Program-made: the position numbers and the translations under genes
Part shown: one piece after another, positions 1 to 7,668 of the stretch
Layout: each line of letters begins with the position of its first letter
Position numbering within the stretch: the first letter of the stretch is position 1
The notes under the pieces: model-generated
What the model saw: the letters and a program-made list of their open reading frames with translations, nothing else
The model's database searches: none
What the model was told of the DNA's origin: nothing
Assembly (NCBI RefSeq): GCF_001956045.1
Contig: NZ_MRTH01000005.1
Span: forward strand, 186,001-250,000
DNA from: Paenibacillus sp. FSL H7-0331
Lineage (GTDB): Bacteria; Bacillota; Bacilli; Paenibacillales; NBRC-103111
Direction: 5' to 3'
Length of the DNA stretch: 64,000 bases

Positions 1-1
1 G

Positions 2-523
2 ACACTCTCAGCGGCGACGGTTGCAGATATGGCACAGGCACTTGTCCAGCTTGGTTTGAGAGAGGCAATGAACATGGATGGCGGCGCCAGCTCTGGCTTG
101 TATGTCGAAGGGGCTATGAAGCGTACACCTGGAAGATTGCTGAGTAATGCTCTGATCGTGAAGCGTTATGAGGACCCACAGGTTCAGGTGTCCGTGAACG
201 GAAGCTTCGTGCATGAATTTCGTGGCTTCATTAAGAAGGATGTGACGATGGTACCGTTTCGCGGCATTTTTGAACGGATTGGTGCGGACTTCCATTGGAA
301 TGAGCAAGAACGGGTGTTGACGTCCAAACGTGGCTCCATCGAGCTCGTGCTCCGGCCGGATGTGCCTGAAGCGACAGTGAATGGCAAGTCTATCCAGCTC
401 GATCAGGCGCCGACTATTGTGGACGGACATATTTATATTCCGCTTCGCTTTGTCGGGGAGACGCTCGGAGCGAAGGTTGGCTGGGATCAGGGGCTGTATC
501 GCGCTACCTTGGATCTGAAGTAA
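2..523 (+). CDS. C-terminal part of a secreted phosphodiester glycosidase-like protein with a stalk domain (5' truncated by window)
   Basis: The reading frame is already open at the window edge, so only the last 173 or so residues are seen. The first 40 residues contain the NMDGGASSG motif, the typical end of the phosphodiester glycosidase (NAGPA/DUF2233) fold. The remainder (VSVNGSFVHEF, then TMVPFRGIFERIGADFHWNEQER, later IYIPLRFVGETLGAKVGWD) is a copper-amine-oxidase N-terminal-like 'stalk' module, which in Paenibacillus commonly ends surface or secreted proteins. The inferred role is hydrolysis of a sugar phosphodiester at the cell surface, but the signal peptide and most of the catalytic domain lie outside the window. 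The internal ATG at base 29 is not a real start because the glycosidase motif continues upstream of it. Confidence 0.8.
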   Translation, partial: TLSAATVADMAQALVQLGLREAMNMDGGASSGLYVEGAMKRTPGRLLSNALIVKRYEDPQVQVSVNGSFVHEFRGFIKKDVTMVPFRGIFERIGADFHWNEQERVLTSKRGSIELVLRPDVPEATVNGKSIQLDQAPTIVDGHIYIPLRFVGETLGAKVGWDQGLYRATLDLK

Positions 524-620
524 GTGCAAGGAATGCCAATGCTGACAAAAGCCAAGGAATGAATACAGCGATTTTGGCGCATCTTATGGGAGAAGTAACC
601 ACTGAAAGGATGTGCCCATA

Positions 621-938
621 ATGACTGAAGTCAATCAGCACCAGATGCCCCTGCGGCATGTAATCGACAATGCGGAGAAGGCAATTCAGGTTGCCAAGGA
701 TGCAGAAATGGCGGTACGCCACGCACAGATTGATTCCAATCCGCAGAAGCTGGCTAGCTCTATCGATCAGTTGGAGACGGCAATGCGTACTGTGCAGCAG
801 GCACAAAGCCAGATCCATATGCAGGAAATTGAGCCTAACCAGCAGGTGCTTAAGCAGGTTCAGGAGCAGCTGACGCAAGCCGAGCAAAGTCTGGATGTAG
901 TCCTTGGGAATTCAGAACAGCCCAAGCAGATGCGTTAA
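621..938 (+). CDS. Small helical hypothetical protein (105 aa)
   Basis: I do not recognise this protein. It is polar, alanine- and glutamine-rich and predicted by eye to be almost entirely helical, with heptad-like stretches (AEKAIQVAKDAEMAVRHAQ, then SIDQLETAMRTVQQAQSQI) suggesting a coiled coil. It has no signal peptide or membrane segment, so it is probably cytoplasmic. A GTG at 612 is in frame, but the GAAAGGA ribosome-binding site ends at 610, too close to it. ATG 621 has the right spacing of about 10 bases. A hairpin terminator follows at 1017-1053, so the gene is probably monocistronic or closes the preceding unit. Similar short coiled proteins occur in Paenibacillus without assigned function. 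Confidence 0.7.
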   Translation: MTEVNQHQMPLRHVIDNAEKAIQVAKDAEMAVRHAQIDSNPQKLASSIDQLETAMRTVQQAQSQIHMQEIEPNQQVLKQVQEQLTQAEQSLDVVLGNSEQPKQMR

Positions 939-1016
939 TCCGCATAGAAGAACGTTGTCAATCTGATCAGGGAGGGCGGCGGTTGATCCTCAGCTGCCGC
1001 ATCTCATTATGTATCC

Positions 1017-1053
1017 GCCCGAGAACACCGTCAATTTGGTGGTGTTCTCGGGC
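1017..1053 (+). terminator. Hairpin terminator after the 105-aa gene
   Basis: A perfect 13-bp stem (GCCCGAGAACACC at 1017-1029 with its complement at 1041-1053) encloses an 11-base loop. The following T stretch is short (TGTTTGA), so termination could be partly Rho-dependent. Confidence 0.65.
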
Positions 1054-1056
1054 TGT

Positions 1057-1087
1057 TTGACAATCTTTGTCGCAGCCGAAATTATAT
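1057..1087 (+). promoter_or_regulatory. Candidate sigma-A promoter for the methionine aminopeptidase gene
   Basis: A consensus TTGACA lies at 1057-1062, right after the hairpin. A TTATAT -10-like hexamer follows at 1082-1087 with a long 19-base spacer. The start codon is about 100 bases downstream. Confidence 0.4.
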
Positions 1088-1190
1088 GTTAACATTATGA
1101 CTACTTGCTGCATACGTATGGAAGATGTTTTATGCCTAAAGGGGCCGCTCACAAGGGGGCACCGAGAATTGTACTTGATGAGGTGAAGCT

Positions 1191-1937
1191 ATGATAATAA
1201 TAAAAAGCAAGCAGGAAATAGCTCAAATGAGAGAAGCCGGACTTATACTTGCACGCTGCCATCAGGAGATAGCCAAACGAATCAAGCCGGGAGTGACATC
1301 TTGGGAAATCGATCAGTTTGTCGAGAAGTTCCTTCAGGAGAATGGCGCCACACCTGAGCAAAAAGGCTTTCACGGATACGAGTACGCTACCTGCGCATCC
1401 GTTAATGATGTCATTTGCCACGGATTTCCCAAAAAAGAGCCGCTCCGTGATGGCGATATCGTCACCATCGATATGGTCGTTAATCTCGATGGATGGTTAG
1501 CCGATTCGGCATGGAGCTACAAGGTAGGCAATGTATCCGCAACAGCGGATAAGCTGCTGAGAGTAACCAAGGAAAGCCTGATGCGAGGTATTGAGCAAGC
1601 AAGAATCGGCAACCGTATGGGTGATGTGGGATATGCCATCCAATCCTATGCAGAAGCCGAGGGCTTCTCGGTTGTGCGTGATTTTGTCGGTCACGGGATC
1701 GGGCAATCCATGCATGAAGAACCACAGGTTCCTCATTATGGACATCAGGGCAAAGGGATTCGATTTACGGAGGGTATGGTCATTACGATTGAACCGATGA
1801 TTAATGAGTTTGCTTACCAATCGAAGACTGATCCCGATGGATGGACTGCGAGAACGTTGGATGGCGGTCTATCTGCTCAGTACGAACACACGATTGCGAT
1901 TACGAGTGAAGGACCGATTATATTAACACAACTTTAA
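1191..1937 (+). CDS. map: Methionine aminopeptidase, type I
   Basis: Removes the initiator methionine from nascent proteins in the cytoplasm using a dinuclear metal centre. The 248-aa length matches the bacterial type I enzyme. All metal ligands can be placed: Asp94 and Asp105 (VTIDMVV...WLADS), His168 (VGHGIGQSMHE), Glu201 (VITIEPMI) and Glu232 (QYEHTIAIT). His77 (VICHGFP) is the conserved substrate-binding histidine. ATG 1191 is preceded by GAGGTG. The gene stands alone between two terminators, not in the adk-map-infA ribosomal cluster, so it may be a second, YflG-like copy rather than the housekeeping map; that is inference from context only. Confidence 0.93.
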   Translation: MIIIKSKQEIAQMREAGLILARCHQEIAKRIKPGVTSWEIDQFVEKFLQENGATPEQKGFHGYEYATCASVNDVICHGFPKKEPLRDGDIVTIDMVVNLDGWLADSAWSYKVGNVSATADKLLRVTKESLMRGIEQARIGNRMGDVGYAIQSYAEAEGFSVVRDFVGHGIGQSMHEEPQVPHYGHQGKGIRFTEGMVITIEPMINEFAYQSKTDPDGWTARTLDGGLSAQYEHTIAITSEGPIILTQL

Positions 1938-1945
1938 CAGAATAG

Positions 1946-1989
1946 GCTGTGCTTGAGTCAAAAAAGACCAGAGCACAGCTTCTTTTTTA
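1946..1989 (+). terminator. Rho-independent terminator of map
   Basis: Stem GCTGTGCT (1946-1953) pairs with AGCACAGC (1972-1979) and is followed by TTCTTTTTT. Confidence 0.75.
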
Positions 1990-2031
1990 TGTTAAGCTGG
2001 AATCAAAAAAGTTGTTGGGTGGAGTGTAAAG

Positions 2032-3216
2032 ATGAAACGCGTGTCATGGCTTCATATATTGGCAGTCTCTTTTCAATTAGGGTTAACCTCGTTCGGAGGC
2101 CCCGCGGCGCATCTTGGTTATTTTCATGAGAAATACGTGAAACGCAAGCAGTGGATTGATGAGGAGAGCTATGCCGATTTGGTCGCTCTATGTCAATTTC
2201 TTCCTGGTCCGGCAAGCAGCAAGGTTGGCATCGGGATCGGCTTTATGCGCGGCGGGGTCATAGGGGCTATTATGGCATGGATCGGGTTTACACTGCCTTC
2301 AGCCGTGGTGCTCGCCCTCTTTGCCTATTGGTCTCAGGGCTGGGATGCGTCGAGTACAGGCTGGCTCCATGGACTTAAGCTGGCGGCTGTAGCCATTGTG
2401 GCGCAGGCCGTATGGGGAATGGGTAAAAGTCTGGCGCCGGACCGCGGAAGAGCAACGATAGCCATACTGACAACTGCAATAGCACTACTTTTTCCATCTA
2501 CCTATACTCAGTTAATTGTCATTATAGCGGCAGGTGTACTTGGTCTTATGATCTACAAGCAGAGCAGCACGGTAATGGAAAAGCCTGTGCAGGCTGTATC
2601 TCCTGCGTATCGGAGGCTTGCTATCGGCTCGTTGATTGCATTCGTCGCCTTGTTATTCCTGCTCCCCATGCTGCGAAGTTTGACCCCTAACATATGGGTG
2701 GCGATGATCGATAGCTTTTACCGTACAGGTGCACTTGTCTTTGGAGGCGGTCATGTAGTGCTGCCATTGCTGGAGCAGGAGATAATGCCTACGGGCTGGT
2801 TGAGTAAGGAACAGTTTCTGGCGGGTTATGGAGCATCGCAAGCAGTCCCAGGTCCTTTGTTTACGTTCGCTTCCTATTTGGGCTTTATGATCCACGGCTG
2901 GCTCGGTGCGGTTGTTGCGACGATAGCCATTTTCCTTCCCGCCTTTTTGCTGGTGCTAGGGGCTTTGCCCTTCTGGAACAAGCTGCGAAAACAGCCTCAA
3001 ACCCGAGGTGCGCTAACCGCTATTAACGCGGCTGTTGTCGGAATTCTGCTTGCTGCTCTCTACGATCCGGTATGGGTGAGTACAGTGCGAACACCCGGTG
3101 ACTTTGTGATGGTACTTGCTCTGTTCGGAGCTCTGTTATTCTGGAAGCTGCCATCATGGTGCATGGTGATTTTGTCAATTGGCGGCGGGATGCTGCTTGC
3201 GGTTTTCAATAGCTAA
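2032..3216 (+). CDS. chrA: Chromate transporter, two-domain ChrA family
   Basis: A 394-aa integral membrane protein made of two tandem CHR domains. The first (about residues 5-175) carries LGLTSFGGPAAHLGYF and CQFLPGPASSK; the second (about 205-390) carries GALVFGGGHVVLPLLE and GASQAVPGPLFTFASYLG. These repeated GG and PGP signatures define the long-chain CHR family, which exports chromate from the cytoplasm and is driven by membrane potential or proton flow. About ten hydrophobic segments are visible. The gene is preceded by GTGGAGTG and follows the map terminator. Substrate is inferred from the family; members that move other oxyanions are possible. Confidence 0.9.
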   Translation: MKRVSWLHILAVSFQLGLTSFGGPAAHLGYFHEKYVKRKQWIDEESYADLVALCQFLPGPASSKVGIGIGFMRGGVIGAIMAWIGFTLPSAVVLALFAYWSQGWDASSTGWLHGLKLAAVAIVAQAVWGMGKSLAPDRGRATIAILTTAIALLFPSTYTQLIVIIAAGVLGLMIYKQSSTVMEKPVQAVSPAYRRLAIGSLIAFVALLFLLPMLRSLTPNIWVAMIDSFYRTGALVFGGGHVVLPLLEQEIMPTGWLSKEQFLAGYGASQAVPGPLFTFASYLGFMIHGWLGAVVATIAIFLPAFLLVLGALPFWNKLRKQPQTRGALTAINAAVVGILLAALYDPVWVSTVRTPGDFVMVLALFGALLFWKLPSWCMVILSIGGGMLLAVFNS

Positions 3217-3264
3217 CCAAATAAAATGAACAAAATGGTCTTAAAATGCAACCTTTTTCAGTAA

Positions 3265-3304
3265 TTAAGGGTATATATGTTTAAGGATATATATGATGAT
3301 ATCC
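3265..3304 (+). promoter_or_regulatory. Direct repeat and inverted repeat in the leader of the LCP gene
   Basis: TTAAGGGTATATATG at 3265-3279 is repeated with one change (TTAAGGATATATATG) at 3281-3295, a 16-base period. The second copy overlaps an inverted pair GGATAT...ATATCC ending near 3304. A TATACT hexamer follows at 3307. The arrangement resembles a regulator-binding region upstream of the next gene; no factor can be named. Confidence 0.4.
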
Positions 3305-3332
3305 GGTATACTGATTGGAACGGAGCTTACAT

Positions 3333-4592
3333 ATGAAAAAGAAAATATGGATTATAGCTTGTCTGTGTGTGATTTTGCTAGCGGGTGTTACGGGCCTATA
3401 TACGTATTCTATTTATAGTCAGGCGGAAAAAGCATTAGATAAAATGAGCGCAGCTGTACCTGTCGTCGTGCCGATCAAGGAGTCAGCCAAGGTCAAGCCG
3501 CTTACCCTGCTGCTGATGGGAATTGACTACCGACCTGAATCCGCCAGCCTGAATTCGGATGTGATTATGGTGGTCACGTTGAATCCGGATAAAAAGTCGG
3601 CGACCCTCGTATCGCTGCCGCGCGATCTTCAGCTGGACCCGGAGGGTCTGGAAGCACGTAAAGCGAACTATTATTATCCTCATTTTATGCTGAAGGACAA
3701 GGAAACGGCGTTTGCCAATACGAAGCAAATCTTCAGTGACTTGTTGGGCATCCCGATCGATTATGCGGTGACGGTTGATTTTGACGGCTTCCGTAAGGTA
3801 GTTGATTTGATGGGTGGATTGACGATTGACGTCGATATGAATATGCGTTATGTGGATGATGAGGATGGAACCGATATTAATTTGAAAAAAGGGACGGCTT
3901 TGCTGAATGGCAAGCAGGTGCTCGACTTTGTCAGATACCGCAAGTCCAACCGTAATACAGAGGAATCGAGCGATCTGGAGCGGAATCAACGTCAACAGCA
4001 GGTGCTGAACGAGCTGCTCACTTCTCTAAAAAGTGTGGATGGCGTCACCAAGCTGGGTTCCATTATTGGCACGCTGGGTGATCACATTCGAACGGATGTG
4101 CCAGCTTCGCAGCTCCGTGATTTATTAAGCACTTATTATGATATTTCACCTGAAAAGGTGGAGTACATCCCATTGGACGGAGAGTGGGTCAGTCCGTATA
4201 TCGTAGTGTCGGATGAGGTGATCAATAAAGCACGTTTTGCACTGAAGCTGCAGCTGAATGGAGGCGTAATGCCGGAGTCAGATGTGGATTCGGAGTCTAT
4301 TATCGATTTTGGGAAGAACACTGAAAGTGCGGGCGTGGGAACAAGTACAGGAGCTGGTGAGGCATTACCTGGAAGAACTAATGAAGAACGAACCGGCACG
4401 CAGGGAGCAGTGGGATCAGGTAAGGGGACAGGTACGAGTGCAGGCACAGGGAAGACTGGCAGTGGTGGTACCAGCACAAGTCCACAAAGCAGCAAGCCAA
4501 CGAGCGGTACGACTGTAAGTCCGAAGCCGCCTGTAAATAGCGACAAAAATACGATCAGTAAGTCTACATATGAGGGCCGGACAGGTGAGTAA
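3333..4592 (+). CDS. LytR-CpsA-Psr (LCP) family cell-wall glycopolymer ligase
   Basis: LCP proteins transfer teichoic acid or other glycopolymers from a lipid carrier to peptidoglycan on the outer face of the membrane. This 419-aa protein has an N-terminal membrane anchor (residues 4-24) and an LCP domain at about 57-240. The domain shows the family core LLMGIDYRP (Asp65), LNSDVIMVVTLNP (Asp76) and LVSLPRDL (Arg98-Asp99), residues that bind pyrophosphate and magnesium. The last 100 or so residues are a Gly/Ser/Thr/Lys low-complexity tail that probably runs into the wall. The frame opens at TTG 3315, but ATG 3333 with CGGAG seven bases upstream is the likely start. It appears monocistronic. 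Confidence 0.92.
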   Translation: MKKKIWIIACLCVILLAGVTGLYTYSIYSQAEKALDKMSAAVPVVVPIKESAKVKPLTLLLMGIDYRPESASLNSDVIMVVTLNPDKKSATLVSLPRDLQLDPEGLEARKANYYYPHFMLKDKETAFANTKQIFSDLLGIPIDYAVTVDFDGFRKVVDLMGGLTIDVDMNMRYVDDEDGTDINLKKGTALLNGKQVLDFVRYRKSNRNTEESSDLERNQRQQQVLNELLTSLKSVDGVTKLGSIIGTLGDHIRTDVPASQLRDLLSTYYDISPEKVEYIPLDGEWVSPYIVVSDEVINKARFALKLQLNGGVMPESDVDSESIIDFGKNTESAGVGTSTGAGEALPGRTNEERTGTQGAVGSGKGTGTSAGTGKTGSGGTSTSPQSSKPTSGTTVSPKPPVNSDKNTISKSTYEGRTGE

Positions 4593-4675
4593 GCATTGAA
4601 GCAGGTTGTGTACTGAAGAAATATTGTCAGATTAAGCGTGACGACGATAGGAATAATCTTGTGTTGGTGATGGAA

Positions 4676-4689
4676 CGGTCATATGACCG
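4676..4689. promoter_or_regulatory. Perfect 14-bp palindrome
   Basis: CGGTCATATGACCG is its own reverse complement. It lies in the gap between the LCP gene and the 47-aa gene, about 110 bases before the latter's -10 element. It may be an operator; nothing else supports that. Confidence 0.3.
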
Positions 4690-4800
4690 CAATATTTGCA
4701 TTTAAAAGAATCCTCATCAAGCTTTTCTGAGCAACTTAGGGATCATTTGTTAATGCTGAGATTGTTAGCGATGATCTTAGTACGTAACTTACGGTCCGCA

Positions 4801-4806
4801 TATAAT
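4801..4806 (+). promoter_or_regulatory. Consensus -10 element for the 47-aa gene
   Basis: TATAAT at 4801-4806 lies about 50 bases before the start of the small gene at 4856. The -35 region is poor (TTAGTA at 4777-4782, 18-base spacer), which suggests activation or another sigma factor. Confidence 0.45.
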
Positions 4807-4855
4807 TTGCTGTATTGGAAAAAATATCCCTGAGACCTTAAGGAGGGATAGGCAT

Positions 4856-4999
4856 ATGCCCAATCAAAAAATCGAGATTGAAACAGATGGAAATCCCCAA
4901 ACCATCTATGAAGACACAGACGCACATGAACGAACAGGGTTTATGGTCGAAGATACAAAGCAAATTCGCGATGAGAATGCCAATGAAGTAGAATATTGA
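4856..4999 (+). CDS. Small acidic hypothetical protein (47 aa)
   Basis: This 47-codon gene is easily missed because of its size. The translation begins MPNQKIEIETDG and ends ENANEVEY; it is strongly acidic, hydrophilic and has no cysteine or membrane segment. Support for expression is strong: an almost perfect AAGGAGG ribosome-binding site (4840-4846) nine bases before ATG, a TATAAT element at 4801 and a factor-independent terminator directly after the stop (5017-5048). The function is unknown. Short acidic proteins of this kind are often stress- or sporulation-related in spore formers, but nothing here proves it. Confidence 0.75.
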   Translation: MPNQKIEIETDGNPQTIYEDTDAHERTGFMVEDTKQIRDENANEVEY

Positions 5000-5016
5000 T
5001 ACCATTACTTATCGGT

Positions 5017-5048
5017 AAAACAGCCTCCAAGATTATTGGAGGCTGTTT
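5017..5048. terminator. Bidirectional terminator between convergent genes
   Basis: A 12-bp stem, AAACAGCCTCCA (5018-5029) with TGGAGGCTGTTT (5037-5048), is flanked by A-rich and T-rich ends. It can serve both the 47-aa gene and the leftward beta-propeller gene ending at 5092. Confidence 0.8.
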
Positions 5049-5091
5049 GCTTGTGTACAAATGTTTCGCACGTTTGGCGATGTTAATTCCT

Positions 5092-6981
5092 TTAGTCCGT
5101 GTTGTCAGTATCCAGCTTGTGCAGCTCGGGAATGAATCTGAAGAATACATCCCGTCCATCGATATTGGCAAAGAAGGTCAGCTTTCCATGGTTCCAAAAA
5201 CGGGTATGAACTTGACTGGGCTGAGTACCTTGAATGATTTCAGAGAGTACCGTTTTTTCTTTGGTTTGCAGGTTATAGACGAAGCTATCGGTGTGATACT
5301 CGTTGTCCCTCCGTATGATGTCTACAGCGATGTATTTGGAATCTGGGTCTACAATTAGATTTTCAGATCGTACATCTGGGATCGTATCCATACGAATAAA
5401 TTGTCGTGTACTCATATTAAAGCCCATTACCTGCGTCCGCCAATCTTTATTGTAAGTCTGCTTGAGGGTGAACCAAATCATTTGTGCTGCTTCATTATAG
5501 GCTATATTGCTCAGAGAATCATGTATCCATGGCTCATCATTGGGTATCTCACTTATAGCAAACAAGGATTGCTTGCTTCCGTTATGAGTAAGGGTTACAG
5601 CCCCGGCTGCCTCACTGACCTCGATATTTTCCTTTTCGTCCATCGCAGCGATTTTGAAACCGCGGGGTCCATCGGCTAATGTATAATGCGTTTTTATGAT
5701 TTGATAATAAGGGTCCGCGGTATAGGATAAATAGGTTTCTGCATCGACAAATCGTTGTCCATTTTCCTGTCCGCTGCTTGTGATCCTGTAGCCAACCTGA
5801 CGCGGATTCGTTCCCTTGAGATAACCCGGATCATAATTGAAAAAACTGTGGGCATAGTTTTCATCCCGATAAATCAGCGCTTGTATGGACTTGGAAACGA
5901 CGTCTTCAGGAGTTGGTTGGGTCTGGGTAATATTGAATCGCATTAGCTTTTTCCATATTGTATTGCTATGAAAGACCTTGTACACAAACAAGCTTTGCGA
6001 ATCCTGACTCCAGGTTGGCTGTTCAAAGGTATTAAGCGCCTGCTGCTTTCCTTCCACCATTGTCCCTGTTAGTTGATCCCATGCATCAGAAAGACGATTG
6101 TCGGTCACCTGTTTCTTCGTTTTAAAATTCGTATCTGCAATCCATACATCCTCCATAACAGGCTCACCTTGCAATTTAACATAAGCCACGTAAGCTCCAT
6201 TCTGCGATACACTGGGATACTTTCCGCTATCGAGCACCGTTTCCTCGCCATTTGCAAGATTAATACGCACAATCTGATTGTTCCTCTCCGCAAACAACGT
6301 ATGTTGACCCGCTGCATATGAGGGACTCGTTCCTTCCCCGAGATTTCGCTGTGTTCCCTTTTCCAAATCGAGTTCCCAGATTTCACTGAGACCGCTTGGG
6401 ACTGTCTTTTTATTTACTAAGGCGATGCGCTTACCGTCAGGCGACCATGCAGGCGTTTCAACCTGATTGTGTGCTGTTACGCCTTGCAGCAGCTGTTGGC
6501 CTTTGTGCGTTGTCAGATCGTAAATAAATGCATTACCATCCTCTGTGTACACCAATTGCCGACTGTCAGGGGATACTCGGACATAATTGATATTGCCATC
6601 AATGAGCTTATGAAATTGTCCATTGCCATAGGCGTAAAGCCCTTTTCCCGGTAGAGGAAAATACAGTATTCCGTTACTTTCGGCCATGCCCGCACTATTT
6701 TCTGCTCCGAGCTGTTCCATTAAGGAAAACTGATCTGCAATATGAAGTGAAGCAGCCTCTGTTCGCAGGACCGCTTTTTCCGGCAGCAGCACGGTACTGA
6801 GCAGTAGAATACACAACACGGCAGCTACGGCCCCTGCCCACGTCCATGCTCGAGAATAAGCCCTATGCTTTCGCTTGATTACAAAAGCTTGCCTGAGCTC
6901 CTGTTTCAGCTCCTGATTAACGAGCAGGCTCATTCTGATATCATCCATCATTTCATCAAACTGAGATCGCGATTGCTGCAT
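5092..6981 (-). CDS. Membrane-anchored TolB-like beta-propeller protein, probable partner of the adjacent ECF sigma factor
   Basis: A 629-aa protein with a cytoplasmic N-terminus (residues 1-45), one membrane segment (about 46-66) and a large outer domain. The outer part contains repeated blades such as YVRVSPDSRQLVYTEDG and TPAWSPDGKRIALVNKK, typical of TolB/WD40-like beta-propellers. Its ATG lies two bases after the sigma factor stop, with GGAGGG inside the end of that gene, so the two are translationally coupled. By position and topology it is probably an anti-sigma or signal-receiving partner, although no classical zinc anti-sigma motif is visible in the short N-terminus. The ligand is unknown. 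Confidence 0.8.
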   Translation of the reverse strand: MQQSRSQFDEMMDDIRMSLLVNQELKQELRQAFVIKRKHRAYSRAWTWAGAVAAVLCILLLSTVLLPEKAVLRTEAASLHIADQFSLMEQLGAENSAGMAESNGILYFPLPGKGLYAYGNGQFHKLIDGNINYVRVSPDSRQLVYTEDGNAFIYDLTTHKGQQLLQGVTAHNQVETPAWSPDGKRIALVNKKTVPSGLSEIWELDLEKGTQRNLGEGTSPSYAAGQHTLFAERNNQIVRINLANGEETVLDSGKYPSVSQNGAYVAYVKLQGEPVMEDVWIADTNFKTKKQVTDNRLSDAWDQLTGTMVEGKQQALNTFEQPTWSQDSQSLFVYKVFHSNTIWKKLMRFNITQTQPTPEDVVSKSIQALIYRDENYAHSFFNYDPGYLKGTNPRQVGYRITSSGQENGQRFVDAETYLSYTADPYYQIIKTHYTLADGPRGFKIAAMDEKENIEVSEAAGAVTLTHNGSKQSLFAISEIPNDEPWIHDSLSNIAYNEAAQMIWFTLKQTYNKDWRTQVMGFNMSTRQFIRMDTIPDVRSENLIVDPDSKYIAVDIIRRDNEYHTDSFVYNLQTKEKTVLSEIIQGTQPSQVHTRFWNHGKLTFFANIDGRDVFFRFIPELHKLDTDNTD

Positions 6982-6982
6982 A

Positions 6983-7474
6983 CTAACCCTCCATACATAT
7001 CGTTATCAACGCTTCCATTTTTTGTTTGATCCGATGCGACTTGGTTTTGAGCCATTGTTCGGTTTTACTCATTATCGAACTGATTTCTTTATATTTCAGT
7101 CCCGCTATGTACTTCATGTTGATGATCTCCTGCTCATCAGGGGATAGCGTCAGGATCGATTGCTTCAGGCAATCATGGCGGAGCTCGGTTTCATCTAAAA
7201 GGGCTTTGGTCTGTGAATAACCAGCGACTTCGGGGTCCTGGCCATAGGGAATCTCTTTTCGTTTGCGATAAAAATCGATTACTGTATTTCGGGCTATGGT
7301 CATAAGCCAGGGTTTGATATGGGGATGTGTAACGGTATTAAATTTTTCAAAAGATTTTCGGAAAATCTCACTTACCAGATCATCTGTGTCCCATCGGTTA
7401 CCCGTCTTAAACAAAACAAAGCGATATACATCATCAAAATAGTGATCATACATCTCTAAAAACTTATCCTGCAC
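6983..7474 (-). CDS. ECF-type RNA polymerase sigma factor (163 aa)
   Basis: A sigma-70 family factor of the extracytoplasmic-function type. Region 2 lies at about residues 4-72 (MYDHYFDDVYRFVLFKTG, then DDLVSEIFRKSFEKF, PWLMTIARNTVIDFYRKRKE) and region 4 at about 105-155 (LTLSPDEQEIINMKYIAGLKYKEISSIM). The frame is open up to 7549, but GTG 7474 is preceded at good spacing by GGAGAGGGGG and places region 2 right at the N-terminus as usual. The downstream beta-propeller membrane protein is co-transcribed and probably controls it. The region 4 helix reads SKTEQWLKTKSHRIKQ, somewhat different from the usual GTVKSRLHRA pattern. Confidence 0.9.
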   Translation of the reverse strand: MQDKFLEMYDHYFDDVYRFVLFKTGNRWDTDDLVSEIFRKSFEKFNTVTHPHIKPWLMTIARNTVIDFYRKRKEIPYGQDPEVAGYSQTKALLDETELRHDCLKQSILTLSPDEQEIINMKYIAGLKYKEISSIMSKTEQWLKTKSHRIKQKMEALITICMEG

Positions 7475-7668
7475 GCCGATTCCCCCTCTCCATAACAAAT
7501 AACGAAGCTGCCGCTCAAAAGTGTCATGGGAATAAATATTTTTTTGCATAAGAAAAAGTCCAGCTGCAAGTACGCCAGCTTTCCGAGAAAAATCAAATAC
7601 AGGGACTCCTCATTTAAGGAAGCCCCTGCATGAATACAACGCATTTTGTAACCAGATTTCTGTTAGCT

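Noticed and set aside
5755..5946. Plus-strand ORFs inside the beta-propeller gene (5401-5946 region)
   Set aside because: They are antisense shadows of a long, domain-bearing minus-strand gene and have no ribosome-binding site.
7600..7629. Terminator hairpin after the VanS-like kinase
   Set aside because: The stem CAGGGACTCCT/AGGAAGCCCCTG has several mismatches and the T tract is broken, so I did not call it.
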